Under the pieces are notes generated by a model. That model saw nothing but the letters and a program-made list of their open reading frames with translations, searched no databases and was not told the origin of the DNA. Both the position numbers and the translations under genes were made by a program. DNA of 64,000 nt, from contig VXAU01002257.1 of assembly GCA_013399695.1 (NCBI GenBank), positions 1 to 64,000 of the forward strand, in the 5' to 3' direction. This stretch comes from Formicarius rufipectus. Lineage: Eukaryota > Chordata > Aves > Passeriformes > Formicariidae. This document shows, one piece after another, positions 12,115-23,500 of the stretch (positions are counted from its first letter, which is position 1; each line of letters starts with the position of its first letter).

Positions 12115-13140
12115 ACTCGACATTCCTGCTTACCCCACTTGCCACTATTAAATTCTGCAATATCCTTTGCATGTCTTTTCCAAAAGTCGAAAGCCCATGG
12201 TGGCCAGCTATGTTTTGTTCTCATTATAGGTGTTAAAATGATGAAAGAGCCTGTTCTTGAGCTCTACTGCCCTAGGTGCTTCTCGGCACATGACTGTCTA
12301 AGGCATTTCCAGACCTTTCTCCTCTATAAAAAACGGAGGGGAAATGACAGTGTATGGAACCGTTTGGTGAGGTTTGGGACTCTTCTTTTACAGCTGTGTC
12401 CCCTGCCTGCACTGCATCTGAGTGGTGAAGCAGTGAGGGGAAAGGGTAACCTGGGAAAGTTAGAAAGCTTTAAAAATAGTTGGAGAGGAAAAAGCCTTTG
12501 GCATCTGGAGCAGACAGACTTAACAGCTACATTTCCAGCTTCCTAATCAGCAGTTAACAGCGTGCTGCTGCTCAACGAGCTTTGGTTCTTTATTATTTAC
12601 GCTTTACAGGTTATTTTAAAAGAGCCTCATAATAACAGTGCCATTTCATTCCTGCCTTTTCTCTCACTGCCTTTCCTCCAGCACTTCATTTTCAGCAGTC
12701 AGTGCCATTGTCTGCTGTGCCTGCCAACAATACTGTCCCCAGCTTGCCATGGATTTACTGCAGTGGCTCGAGTCAAATGTAGTGCTGGGGGAAAACAGCG
12801 AGGACTTAGAGAAGCGGTTTGGGAGTTCAGTGTGAAGCTGCCACTTAGGAAGGGATCAGATTATATTGATAGACTCTCTGTTTACAAGGGGTTTGAGCCT
12901 TTGGAAATACTAATCAGGGGATTAATGATTTTGTCCAGCCTTCTTCTGCTTCAGAAGAAACTCCAAGCTCTTCTTGTGCTGATCATTTGGTCTTCTGTTG
13001 TCACTTCCTTAGCGTTTTTAAGACATTTTATTTTTTCCCTTTCTTACATTACTTTCCCTCTACAACTTAAAATTGATTCTGTTTGGCTAAAAATAGCCTT
13101 ATCCTGTCCTGATATTGCCTTTCCTAATGAAAATGATTGA
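12115..13140 (+). other. Unexplained stop-poor stretch of 341 codons with one in-frame stop
   Basis: Seen: one plus-strand frame is open from 12115 to 12543 (143 codons), has a single TAA at 12544-12546, and is then open again from 12547 to 13137 (197 codons), closed by TGA. Neither part begins with a convincing ATG. The translation is rich in Leu, Ile, Phe and Ser with no domain I recognise, and it is not CR1 or retroviral in character. It is not low complexity, unlike the G/T tract just after it. It may be chance, a decayed retrocopy, or a region whose composition happens to avoid stops. I do not call it a gene. Confidence 0.25.
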
Positions 13141-13149
13141 GGAAGTGCT

Positions 13150-13335
13150 TTTAATTTTTTTGGGTTTTTTTTTTTTTTTTNTGGGTTTTTTTTGTTGGTT
13201 GTTAGGGGGTTTTTTTGTTGTTTTGGGGTTTTTTTTGTTTTTTTTAATTTTGTTGCTTGGTTGGTTGGTTTTTTGTGTTTTAGTTTGTTTGGGTTTTTGT
13301 TTGTTTTGGTTTTGTTTTGGTTTTTTTTCCTGGGC
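13150..13335. repeat. G/T-only low-complexity tract with one unresolved base
   Basis: About 185 bp nearly free of A and C, made of long T-runs broken by G-runs (GGG at 13162 and 13183, GGGGG at 13205, GGGG at 13225, GGG at 13291) and GTTGGTTGG words. The N at 13181 sits after a 17-T run and is most likely an assembly or base-calling failure. Four or more G-runs make a G-quadruplex conceivable, although the T loops are long. Open frames over this tract on both strands (poly-Phe/Leu one way, poly-Lys/Asn/Thr the other) are artefacts. Confidence 0.9.
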
Positions 13336-14525
13336 ACCTTCCCTGAAGATTTATTACAGCCTGTGTTTAGTTTTGGCTGTAGTACAGAGACAACCTTCTT
13401 GGGTGTTTTGTGATCTCGCTCACCTTTCTGGTTATGACAGTCCCTTGTTTCCTCCCCCTTCTTGCCCATTGAAAAGAGGGGCTGTGTTGTGCTCCAATAT
13501 CCCTGCCTCAGAAATGTTGTTTGTTCTCTTCTGCTGTGCCAACGTTACCCAAGAAATCCAAGTGTTTCCCCTTTTGCTAGCAACTGTCCTCCTACTTCAT
13601 CACTCTTGGCAGGGAGAAACTCATCCCAAATGAGACTATTCCTGGACCTCTGAACTTCCTTTCCCCAACTCCCTGCTGGGGAGACCAGCCTGACATCTGT
13701 GTAGGGAATGCCGCTCTTCACACTCTTGGCGCTTGCTCTCAGCTGTCCCCAGGCTGAGCCTGGAAGCTCCTGGGAAGGTTGTGGCTCTGGAGAGCCACAC
13801 AACATGTGTGGAGTGGTGGCACCACGGGCTCTGCCCCTTTTGTCTTTAGGAAGAAGAGCCATGACAACTTCTTTGGGAGCTGAGGTCTCCCCACCTGTCC
13901 CTGCTCCTGGACATCTTTGCCATCCAGGATTTGTGAGTCCAGGCCAAATGAAGTTGATTTGATTAGAGCAAGAATTAAATGCTTGGTAGGAGAATGGGAA
14001 TAAAGTTGCAAGACGACATCAATGTGATGTGATGCTGCTGCCAGCTCAGTAAGTGATAAGTCCCTCCAGGTCTGGAGGGTGTCCTGCTGCTTGGCTGGCT
14101 GTGCCTGCATCCTGGCACACCACACTGCCAGCCCCTGGATGAGGGGCTTGCAGAGGCACTTCTCCTGTGAGGGACCCCCAGCTGTCATCTATTCAAATTG
14201 CCAGCTCAGAGCAGGACTGGGTAAGGCAGAGAATGGAATTTGAGAAGAAAGAGATGTAACAAACGGCTGATGATTGTAACGCCCTTGGCTCTGCACAGAG
14301 ATTAGACATGACAGTGACCTGGGACAAATGATGGGGCTGGGAGAAGGGATTCTGGCCCTCCGTGCTGGATCCATGGGTACAGCATCAGAGAGCAGATGAG
14401 AGACAAGCTGGTGGAGATGAGAGAGCAGGAGGTTGTCAGGAGAACTCACTAAACTGGAAAATTAAAACTAAACTCTTCTTTGTGTGTTAGAGACTGCGTG
14501 CTAGGGAAAGGGATGGGACAACACA
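13336..14525. other. Intronic DNA, moderately GC-rich, no gene seen
   Basis: More GC-rich than the surroundings, with overlapping open frames on both strands (for example 13739-14188 minus, 149 codons) that have no recognisable domain and no splice-site support. No repeat family recognised before the CR1 copy. Confidence 0.5.
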
Positions 14526-14889
14526 GCCTTGTTCTGTCTGGGGAAGAGAAAGCTCCAGGGAGACCTTTCAGCATCTTCCAATACCTAAAGGGGCTCCAGG
14601 GGAACTGGAGAGGGACTTTTGATAAGGGCATGGAGTGACAGGGTAAGAGGGAATGGCTAATGGAGGGCAGGGTTAGATGAGATAGTGGAAAGAATCCTTT
14701 CCTGTGAGGGTGGTGAGGCCCTGGCACAGGTTGCCCAGAGAAGCTGTGGATGCCCCGTCCCTGGAAGTGCTCAAGGCCAGGTTGGATGGAAGTCTAAGCA
14801 ACCTGGTCTGGTGGGAGGTGTCCCTGCCCATGGCAGTGGAACTGATGATCTTTGAGGTCCCTTCCCACCCAAGCCATTCTGTGATTCAG
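14526..14889 (+). mobile_element. CR1 LINE fragment, last ~360 bp including 3' UTR
   Basis: The longest and clearest CR1 tail in the window. It carries in order GGGGAAGAGAAAGCTCCAGG, CCTAAAGGGGCTCCAGG, AAGGGCATGGAGTGA, TGTGAGGGTGGTGAGGC, GGCACAGGTTGCCCAGAG, AGTGCTCAAGGCCAGGTTGG, TGTCCCTGCCCATGGCAG and the terminal CCATTCTGTGATTC. Only the 3' end of ORF2 and the 3' UTR remain, so it is 5'-truncated and dead. It is inserted in the sense direction of MACROD2. An 80-codon open frame over its end is a by-product. Confidence 0.93.
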
Positions 14890-16050
14890 TCGATACAAAG
14901 CGAGTCAAAAAAGGAAAGCATAGTCACATGTAATTCTTGAAGTCTGAGAGTTTTACTTCTGGTGCTTGAGGAATTCACTTATCAGTGCATATTTCATTTG
15001 AATGTTATTTGCATCAATCTTGACCACTTCCAAATTTTTTTCCCTTTTTGCTTAAATTTGCAGACTTTCTTAAGACTGGAAAAATACTGATTAATCTCTG
15101 TGTCTACACATCATAGTCATATCCATGTCATAACATCAGGGGCATATCATAACAGGGGATTGGATTTGCTCTGTTCCCGAGCACATGCAGGGTGCACCCG
15201 ATATGGTACCAGTGCTTTTGTAAACAAACCTTTATGATTGAAACCAACCATACTGCATTTTCTAAATACACCCAGGGAATTGTGGAATAAAATTACATTG
15301 GAATCCATTGATTCATTATGATGTAATATAGAACCTGCTTGGGTTTGAGCTGCTTGTTTATTACAGAAATATACAGGTAATGTGTAAGATATAAACACTG
15401 CAAACTAAGTATAAACACAGGTAGGACCTTGTCAAAACTACCAAAAGAGAATGACACGATATTTGGAAACGAATTAGTTGAGCCCACATAATAACATCTG
15501 CAAAATTTTTATCTTCAGTGTCTCAGTTGTGTTGCAGCAAAGATGAAACCTCTGAGCAAGGAAACCATTTCAATTAACCGTGCTCAGTGTTCTGCAAGGA
15601 GTAAACTGATTTGAAACAAAGACCAAAAATTGCCACTAATAATTTCCTTTAGGTCTCATTTAAGGAAAAGAAACACTGCTTCTGCAGTGGAAAGGCACTG
15701 ATGAGTACAAGATAAGTTACCAAGGAAATATTCTCCAGCAGGGCTTGGGATCCCTTCTCCTGCTGGGCTGTGGGCGAGAGAAGCGTTTCGGCAGCCAGTT
15801 CTTCCATCTGTACTCCAGCAGGCTGGCAGCCAGGGATAGAGCCTGAGCAACAGCCTCGAGGGGATGTGGCTTACCAGCCAATGAGTAATATGCTTGGCCC
15901 TTCTGTGTTTTGTAGATTGATTTAATTTTTTTTCTTTTTTTTTTTTTTTGTGTTCAACTCGAAACTGCCAGAGTAGCAGCCCACCTGCCAGCAGCCTGGC
16001 CTTTGCCAGATAATTTGTGCTGGCATGCAAATTATCAGGAAAGTCCAATT
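14890..16050. other. Intronic DNA, no gene seen
   Basis: Unique-looking sequence with a T-run at 15925-15949. A 9-bp inverted repeat (GATAATTTG ... CAAATTATC) at about 16009-16036 contains an ATGCAAAT octamer. No repeat family recognised. Confidence 0.5.
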
Positions 16051-16125
16051 CAAAAAGAAAAAGAAAAAAAAAAAAAAAAACCACAAAAAACCCCAAAAAA
16101 CCCACCACACAAAAACCCCCAGAGC
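16051..16125. repeat. A/C-only low-complexity tract
   Basis: AAAAAGAAAAAG runs into about 20 A and then CCACAAAAAACCCC-type sequence. It is the complement in character of the G/T tracts elsewhere in the window. Together with the T-run near 15930 it creates a long but meaningless minus-strand open frame with Lys and Phe runs. Confidence 0.85.
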
Positions 16126-17279
16126 TGCAGACAGGAGGAGGAGGGAGTGCTGAAGACATTTTGAGCTGTTTCACTGATGGGAAAAGATTCTTTTTTTTTA
16201 ATTTGCAAAGGAATACAATTCTATCTGGTTTCTGCCTCCTGGAAATGTGCAGTAGTTTCCTACATGGTATATGGCCTGCAGTGGGGTGCAGAACAGTGAT
16301 TTTAGCAATCTCAGCTGTGGAGGCCTTGATGGAAGTCCTCCAAGGAAAAATCTCTGTACTTGCAGGCACGTGAAGAGTGGGTTGGATGGTTTGGTAGGTG
16401 GCCCTCTTTCCTTTGGGGTTTGTCTGTCCCCCCAGCTGCATGGGCAGCAGGTTTCCCCAGCCTAGTTCCTGAGATATAACAGCTCAGAGCTGCTTTAACT
16501 AACAAAAGAGCAGATTGAATTCTAGATGAGCTGAGAATTTTTGGCAGACAGATGAGTGAAGAAATTGGGGTAAGGAGAACATGGGTGTAGAGAGATAAGG
16601 ATATGATAACAGAAGATGACAGCTGTGTAGCATCATCCAGCCAAGGTGTTCTGCAGAAGGTGGGTCGGACTAGAAACTGGGAAATCCCAAGAGGCCAAAG
16701 ACTGGGAAGCTTTTGCTTTAGTGGTGAAGAGAGTTCAGTCCTCTGTAATCTTTTACAGTGCTAAGTGTCAAGTGGCGCCAGGTGTCCAAAATGGTTGGTT
16801 TTGTTTGGTTTGTTTTTTTTTTTAGGTTTCTTCTAGCAAATTCTAGCAGTTGATACCTTGTTGTAAGGAACATTATATCTTTTATTTTGATGCTCATCCC
16901 TTTACATCAAAGCAGTAGCTGGAGGGATGTGTCACTCCTGTAAGAGAGAAGACGATGGCAAGCAAGACAGGTGAAGTGTCCAGGCAGAATGGTTTCTGGT
17001 GTAGCATCTCCTTTGAAGAGGTTCTTGAGCCCGTGTATTCAATACAAAAAGGCTGCAGGCTCCTGACTGCCTTTCAAACATATTCTGTTCCTGTTTGTTT
17101 TGGACGGAGCCAAGACCTGGTGCACCCAGCAAGACCAAGTCCTTGGTACACAAAGTTGTCTAAATGAATGTCTCAGGCTCACACTGTGGCAAACCTCTGG
17201 CACACGAGTCAAGTGTTTCAGGCCAGCTTGTATGAGCCTGGCAGCGAGCAGACTCTCGTGGGGTTGGGCTTAGCAAAAC
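16126..17279. other. Intronic DNA, no gene seen
   Basis: Mixed composition, a T-run at about 16811-16823 after GGTTTTGTTTGGTTTG, short open frames only. No repeat family recognised. Confidence 0.5.
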
Positions 17280-17590
17280 GCCCTATTCAGGCTCTGCAAA
17301 GTATTTAAATGTGTGCTTAGCTTCATCATGATTTAGCAAAACACATACGAACCTGAATGCCTTGTTCAGGGGTGGGCCACAATGCAGGAATTTAAGTAAT
17401 TCTCGCAATCAGAACTCGCGTTGTTGCTTAACAAAAGAGCAAACTAGCAATAGGAACTTCTGTTAATGCATGGTTATTCAGTTGCTGCAGTAAATATAGC
17501 CATTTCAAAAGACTTATTACAGGAATATTGCAGCTGATAAAAAGCATTTCAATTTTAAATGTGGTGAGCAAATAAGATACACATTCTAAA
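17280..17590. promoter_or_regulatory. Candidate conserved noncoding element
   Basis: About 300 bp of non-repetitive, balanced sequence with words frequent in vertebrate enhancers: TATTTAAATGTGTG, CATCATGATTTAG, TTAATGCATGGTTATTCAG, AATATTGCAGCTGATAAAA (an E-box CAGCTG beside a GATA site). There are no stop-free frames of note. This is a composition-based guess that only an alignment can confirm. Confidence 0.2.
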
Positions 17591-20500
17591 GGGGCTTCTG
17601 CAAGAACTGTGGGGTTTGCATGGCAGTGATTACCATGTTCTTTTCCTCACTGCACTGCTGGCTACACAGCTATTTGTTATAGCAAAGGAGAATTTGTCTA
17701 AACAAAGATGTATTGTTGCATGTTGATTTTGGCAAACAAAGTTATTTTTAATGATTTCTTTTGTTTGCCTGAATTTATGGAGTGCACTTTACCGACATTC
17801 CCAATTGCACTCTGTGTTGGGTAGTTTTCTTTCAGTGTGTTTCATTTGTATGCCAGCATTGCTTACAAATAGTGTATCTTGTGCCTTACTATTCATTATA
17901 GGATTGTTTTTAAGATTTGGCATTTTCATTACTTTTGTCTGTGTTTTTTTCCTTTCTTTTCCATTTGGCATAATTATGTGCTCATGATTATTACCTGCAT
18001 AAGTCAGCTAAGCATTTCTTTGCTCGAGCGTTAATCTTTCTCAATTCTTCACCCGCTAAGTGTGAAGTTAATAGTGTTGCTAACTGGTTTCTGTGAGGCT
18101 GCATGCTGAAAAACATTTCACATTAACAGGGTAATTGAAACTGTAGCTAATGTATTGGTCAGAGTTGGTCAGCTTTCCAAAGGCTTCTTGCACTGATCTT
18201 ACAGAGAAATCCTGTGGCAATTATCCTAAAGAATAGACAATGCATGTAGTGAGCTATTCAGACAGGAAATTCAATGCTTTACATGCCATTTGGGGTGCTG
18301 ATTCCATCACACTCTCTCGTTTGGACATTGGAAGGACTATTGGTGGAGTGAAGTCTTATTCAAGCAGAATAAAAGGCCCCATAATTTAGTTTTGTCCTGT
18401 GATGAATGGTTCTCATGATTCAGTGCACGGGTCACGCATGCATCCTGTGGGCAGACTTTATTTTTCATGCTTTTTTTGTAACTAGAGCGGTTTTTAAAGT
18501 TTGCTAAAAGTTTTCAATTCAGCAGAGAGTACTGCAAATCCTCGACATTTCACCCACCTGTTTTTAAATTTAAGGGCTGTGTTTGCTTCTGCTTTTACTG
18601 AGGCTGAATCTGGTTTTCTGTACAACATCTGCGTTCCCTCTGTCTCTTTTAGCTCTCTACATAAGCCAGTTGTCTGAAATTTTTACATGGCTTTGAGTTT
18701 TTCCCCTTGGGGAAGCTGAGAGGGAAAAANGCCCCTCTTAAAGTTATCAGTAAAACTCTCATAAGAGCACAGTATCATTCTAATCTGTGTGCTGGTTCTT
18801 TTAGAAGAGAGGGCAAATTGGTTGACATAGAGATTACAAATTGTTTTGATAGATTTTATACACTGAGCCCTCATCCATTACAGGAGCCTGAATAACTGGA
18901 GGCAGCAGGGTGGAAAAAAATTGGATGTTCTCCTCGTCCCTTCTTTAAGAACAATCTTGAAACCAAAATATCCTGTGGAATGAAGTTGATGCCCTTTCAA
19001 CTGTCCAGTTGTGGCTTTTACACCAGACCTCTGCCACTTCAGCAACTGGAATACCTGAAAGGCACGGGCTGGTGGGTAGGGAGAGGAGACTGAGTAGGGA
19101 AAGGGAGGGAGAAGCAGTATAAAATGAACTTGGATGGCTTCCTGCAGAAGTTGGGTTTTGTTTTGTTGTTAAAAAAATTAAATTTTGGATTTCTCTAAGC
19201 TCTGTCCAGTGGAGTTTTTTAAGGAAAATGCAGTTTCTTTCCTAAAATGTCTTCTGGTAAACTACAGTTACTGACTACATAATAAATATTATTCAACAAA
19301 GTACTGTGGATATGTTGCAGTGTGGCCAGAATACAGTATTGCAGTGGTTATTTCTGGGTTTGGACTGCTGTTAACATTATAAAAGTAGTTTTCCTGGAGG
19401 GCATGGAAAAAAAGAGGAAGAAATTCAACTGTGTGGTTCCTTCAGCAGCTATGGGTTTACCCATAAAAGTCCACAGCTTGTGCTGTTGATCAGAAGTATC
19501 CAAGTAGTTCCTTTTGGTATCCCATATGGATATAGAGCCCTGGAGTGATGGAGCAGCTCCAGGGAGCTACACACAGAGGAGCTTCAGGGCTCAGGGGGGT
19601 GCCTGGTTCTCCTTGGTCAGGGTAGCAGAACCATGGCTGCAGTCCTGGTATTAATCAAGCTCTCAAGAGTGGCAGCTTGTTTTGCTTAATGCCATAAACC
19701 AAAGGATGATAATAAGGTCAGGCATGTGCAGGCATTTGGCAGAGAGCAGTCAAGAAAGTAAAACTGACCTCTGAGTGTTGCCAGGAGAAAGGAGGACCAG
19801 CATTGTCTGTGCAGCCACGTGGTATCAGGTGAGGATGTGGAGGTTTGCTGGTCCCTCTGTACTCTTTCTCCATAATCTGCACTAGGACTCCAAAATTCTG
19901 TGTTTTGAGTAAGGACCAGACCTGATATGCACGACAACTTGTGCCCCACAGACAAAAATCAGTGTTTTCAATCAACCAGCAACAGCCCCAATAATTCCCT
20001 TAAACTCTTTCCTAGCCCCTGAGAGGTAGCACATCGCAAGGCCACGGCTCTCCCAGTACCTTTAGGAGCAAACTGAACATGACTTTGGCATGACCATAAC
20101 AAATGTAGCCCTAATCCCATTAACCTCCCTGGTCTGGATTGATGGCTGGATGACAAGTAGTCTGAGTCATTAGGCTGACTCAATTTAGAGGAGTTTGATC
20201 AACACTTAGGTGCCTTATAGTGAGAGCAATCAAAGAGTTGTCATTGCTGCAGTTCTCAGTTGGACCTCCAAGCACTGGTTTTCAGAGATTCCCCCTCCCT
20301 CTTTCTAAAGATCTGCTTTCCCAGAAGTCCCTTTGGAAGAGCAACAAGTAGTTCTGAGCTGATGTTTGGGATGGTGAAAGCGCAATCAGCGTGGACACTG
20401 CAGTCACGGTATCTTTCCTCTGTCAGCTCCTACAGAAGAGGAATTTGTCTTTGTGTTAGGCTTAGCAAAGCTCCTGTGACATGTAATTTCCAAATTTCAT

Positions 20501-23500
20501 TGAGGCAACACCTCAGACCTGGGCTGGGGATGGGAAAATGAAGATTTGGAGTTGTTTTCGCAGTTCTGGTGAAATACAGTCTTTCACTTCATCGCAGCAG
20601 CTTGTCCCTTCAAGGTCAAGAAAGCTTACTGCTTGCTGCTTGTTAGCATATCAACTTGCAGCAGAGCTGAAAGGTAATCTTACAGCTCAATGGGGATTTT
20701 AAAAGATATTTACAGTATTTTAAGGCCGTTATCAGGAAGAAATATATGTTTAAAAGAGAAAGATATTCAGGACAGAAATTGGAAAAGGTAAAAAACAACC
20801 GTGCTCCTCAACTAGGTGCTATTGAATTTTCTTTGGTTGTCTTTAGTGAATTTGGTATGTTTCTTTTTCTAGAGAGGGAAGGTAGTAATACTTACAGACA
20901 GTACTCTTGATAAAGTGAAATTTGAGACCTTAAAGTTTGCTATTTCCTTCGATTTTTCACTTGGTTTTGGCTTCTGTTTTGCATCAACTTCTTCATTTTT
21001 GCAGGGGTCCAATCGAGCACCTAAATTTATTCCTAGATGCGACAAAGGAGCAACCAAGATTCTATCTGCTGGCACTTCTTGCATTAATTAGGGCAATTTC
21101 TGCTGCAGAACATTCCTGGTGCAGTCAGGCACTTGAGAAGTTGCAGCCAGCCACATGTTCCACTGTACACTCAGAAAAGAAATAGAGCAATTATTCAGCA
21201 AGAGCTTTCCAGGTAGTGCACAGGTTCTTGCTTTGTGCAGCTGCTAAGTATGCTAACAGCATAGCAAATCCTGGATCCATTGTGGATATTCATGAATATG
21301 TTGTCTCCTAAGATGAATTGGGGTGGCATCTGAAAAGATCCTGGCAGAATATTGGAAGTTAAGTCGATACACAAAAAAAATTAAGATGCTTATGGTATGC
21401 TCACTCTTCTTTTCCTCCTGTAAAGGTCCCAGCCTGAGTTAACTGAGCATTTTAATTATTTATGCTGCATTTACCTTGTATTTAACTTTTTAATGTTGTT
21501 ATTGACCAAAACATTGCAGATATTTAAAGCAAACCTAATAGCTCATGGTATCCTTCCATGATAAGATGTTTGTTGGGAGATTCTGTATCTTAGAGGTGCC
21601 CAGTGTTGTTGAAAATACACATAAGGTGAAAAAAAAAAACCCAACACACAACCATATTATAAGTGTGGTTTTATACACACACATACTATATGAAACATAC
21701 CAATTATATATCCTTGGTAATAAATCATTGTAATTTTAACAATGTATATTATTGCATTAAGAATGGGCAGTGATCAATTTAGTCAGAGCAAGGTTAACTT
21801 TAAATGGTTATTTGATAATACGATAGGTAACACTTATAAACAATGAAATATTGTTAGCATGTAATCAGTAGCTGTAATATAAAAACAATTATTAGCAATC
21901 ATATGTGATTGTTATTGCATGTATAGGAACACTTCAAGAGAGAACAGAACTCCCTTTTTGCTAGATGAGGGCTAGAAAAGGCAAATGTTTGATGTTTATG
22001 CTGATGTTTATGTTATGTGAAGGCATCTGGTTACAGGTCAGGCTTTGTGATCATTAATAATCTCTTCCATTACTTAGTCTTTTTGGGACTGTTATCCTTC
22101 TGTGTTATTTTTTCATGTTTTTCAACCATGCTTCTGACTCTCACGCAAAAACTTTTTTAATCCTCTTAACTTTTTAGAAATGATCCTTTATTTTGTGCTT
22201 CTTTCTTCAAATATGTGCTGGAAGAGCATAGAGAGAGAATATGGAGGTAGATTCTCCACTACACAGAGCACATTGTATTCCCCCCTTAACTTTTAAGGGG
22301 CTTGAGCTGACTTTATTAGAAAAGTAGAGACAGCTGAGGTCTCCTGCAGGGACACCCCCCCCTCCCCCAAGTCCCAGGAGCTTGCTTTTTCACTAAAACA
22401 TAGGTGGAATATTTTTGGAAAGGGAACTTGAAAGCCTTAGCCATCATCTCTTACCCATTAGAGGTATAAAGACTTGTTTGATGTGTTTTCAATAGGCAGA
22501 GATTGAGGCTGGAAAGGCTGATTTGCCAGCAGATTGGTCAGAACTGCACTAAGAATACAGAACAAAACAAGTTTGTTATTTCCAGATAAAATCTCAGACA
22601 TACTTTCAGCAAAGGCAGAGAGTAGTCTAGAGCAATCTGTTACAGCTAAAGACATGTGGGCTCTTGACAGCCAGTACCCAAATGGCTCAAAATGCTACCC
22701 TGGTAGTTACAAATGCCTTCCAAAAGATGCCCAGTCTCTCCAAGGATCAGCTGGAGCAGTAGGATCTCTTTTTTGATGTTCCTTTTCCAAACAGTTGAAG
22801 CCAATCCCAGGCTCCAAACGGTAATTCTGTGTATTTTTCAGCCTTTGCTGGGCTCCTGCCCTAGTGGTTATTTGGGTCCCTTTTTTAGCTGCCTGCTTTC
22901 TAGCTTTACAGCTAACTGTGCTCTGTGGCAAACAAACCACAGCAACAACCTTCGGGTTGTTAGTCATGTCCACCCTTTGCAGACAAAGGGAATAAACACG
23001 TCACTTCCCCAGTGTGGATAATGAGGTTTTTCTGTCAGCATATTCACCACCAGACACCCCTCTGGCTGCCACAGCTGCAGTCTGTGTGGGCTGGCGTGCC
23101 AGGGCTTTGTCATAAGACCTCTGCTGTGTGGGTCTTGCTTCCAGGAGAATGATGTATAGGGTCTTTTTCACCCCCCCTATAATTAAATCAGCCCATGACG
23201 ATGATTGCATTATTAGTCTCACTGAAGAAAATCCATCTTCTAGCAGGTTGGTGAAGCAGCAGGAATGATTTCTGTTGTCCCAGGAATGAACCAGAACAAA
23301 AAACCCCTCATGAATATGATATACTGATGAGCTCAGAGCAAACTTTGGGATAGCCATGTTCCTGCTAACATCCAGATGGCGATGCCATGGCTGGGAGAAG
23401 AAAGGTAACTCATGTAACCATCTTCAGAGAAGGGGACAACTTAGATTAAACTACCTAAAAATAGCTCCAAAAAGTAACCTACAAAAATAGGTTAATTAAA

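Noticed and set aside
13044..13633. Overlapping long frames on both strands over the G/T tract
   Set aside because: Poly-Phe/Leu one way and poly-Lys/Asn/Thr the other way; stop avoidance follows from the two-letter composition, and one codon contains an N.
14704..14940. Plus-strand open frame of 78 codons starting MRVVRPWHRLPREAVDAP
   Set aside because: It is the translated CR1 3' UTR, a frequent false gene in bird genomes.
15656..16441. A 261-codon minus-strand open frame, the longest in the window
   Set aside because: It runs through a T-run and an A-run that translate to long Lys and Phe stretches. Without these it is two ordinary short frames with no domain.
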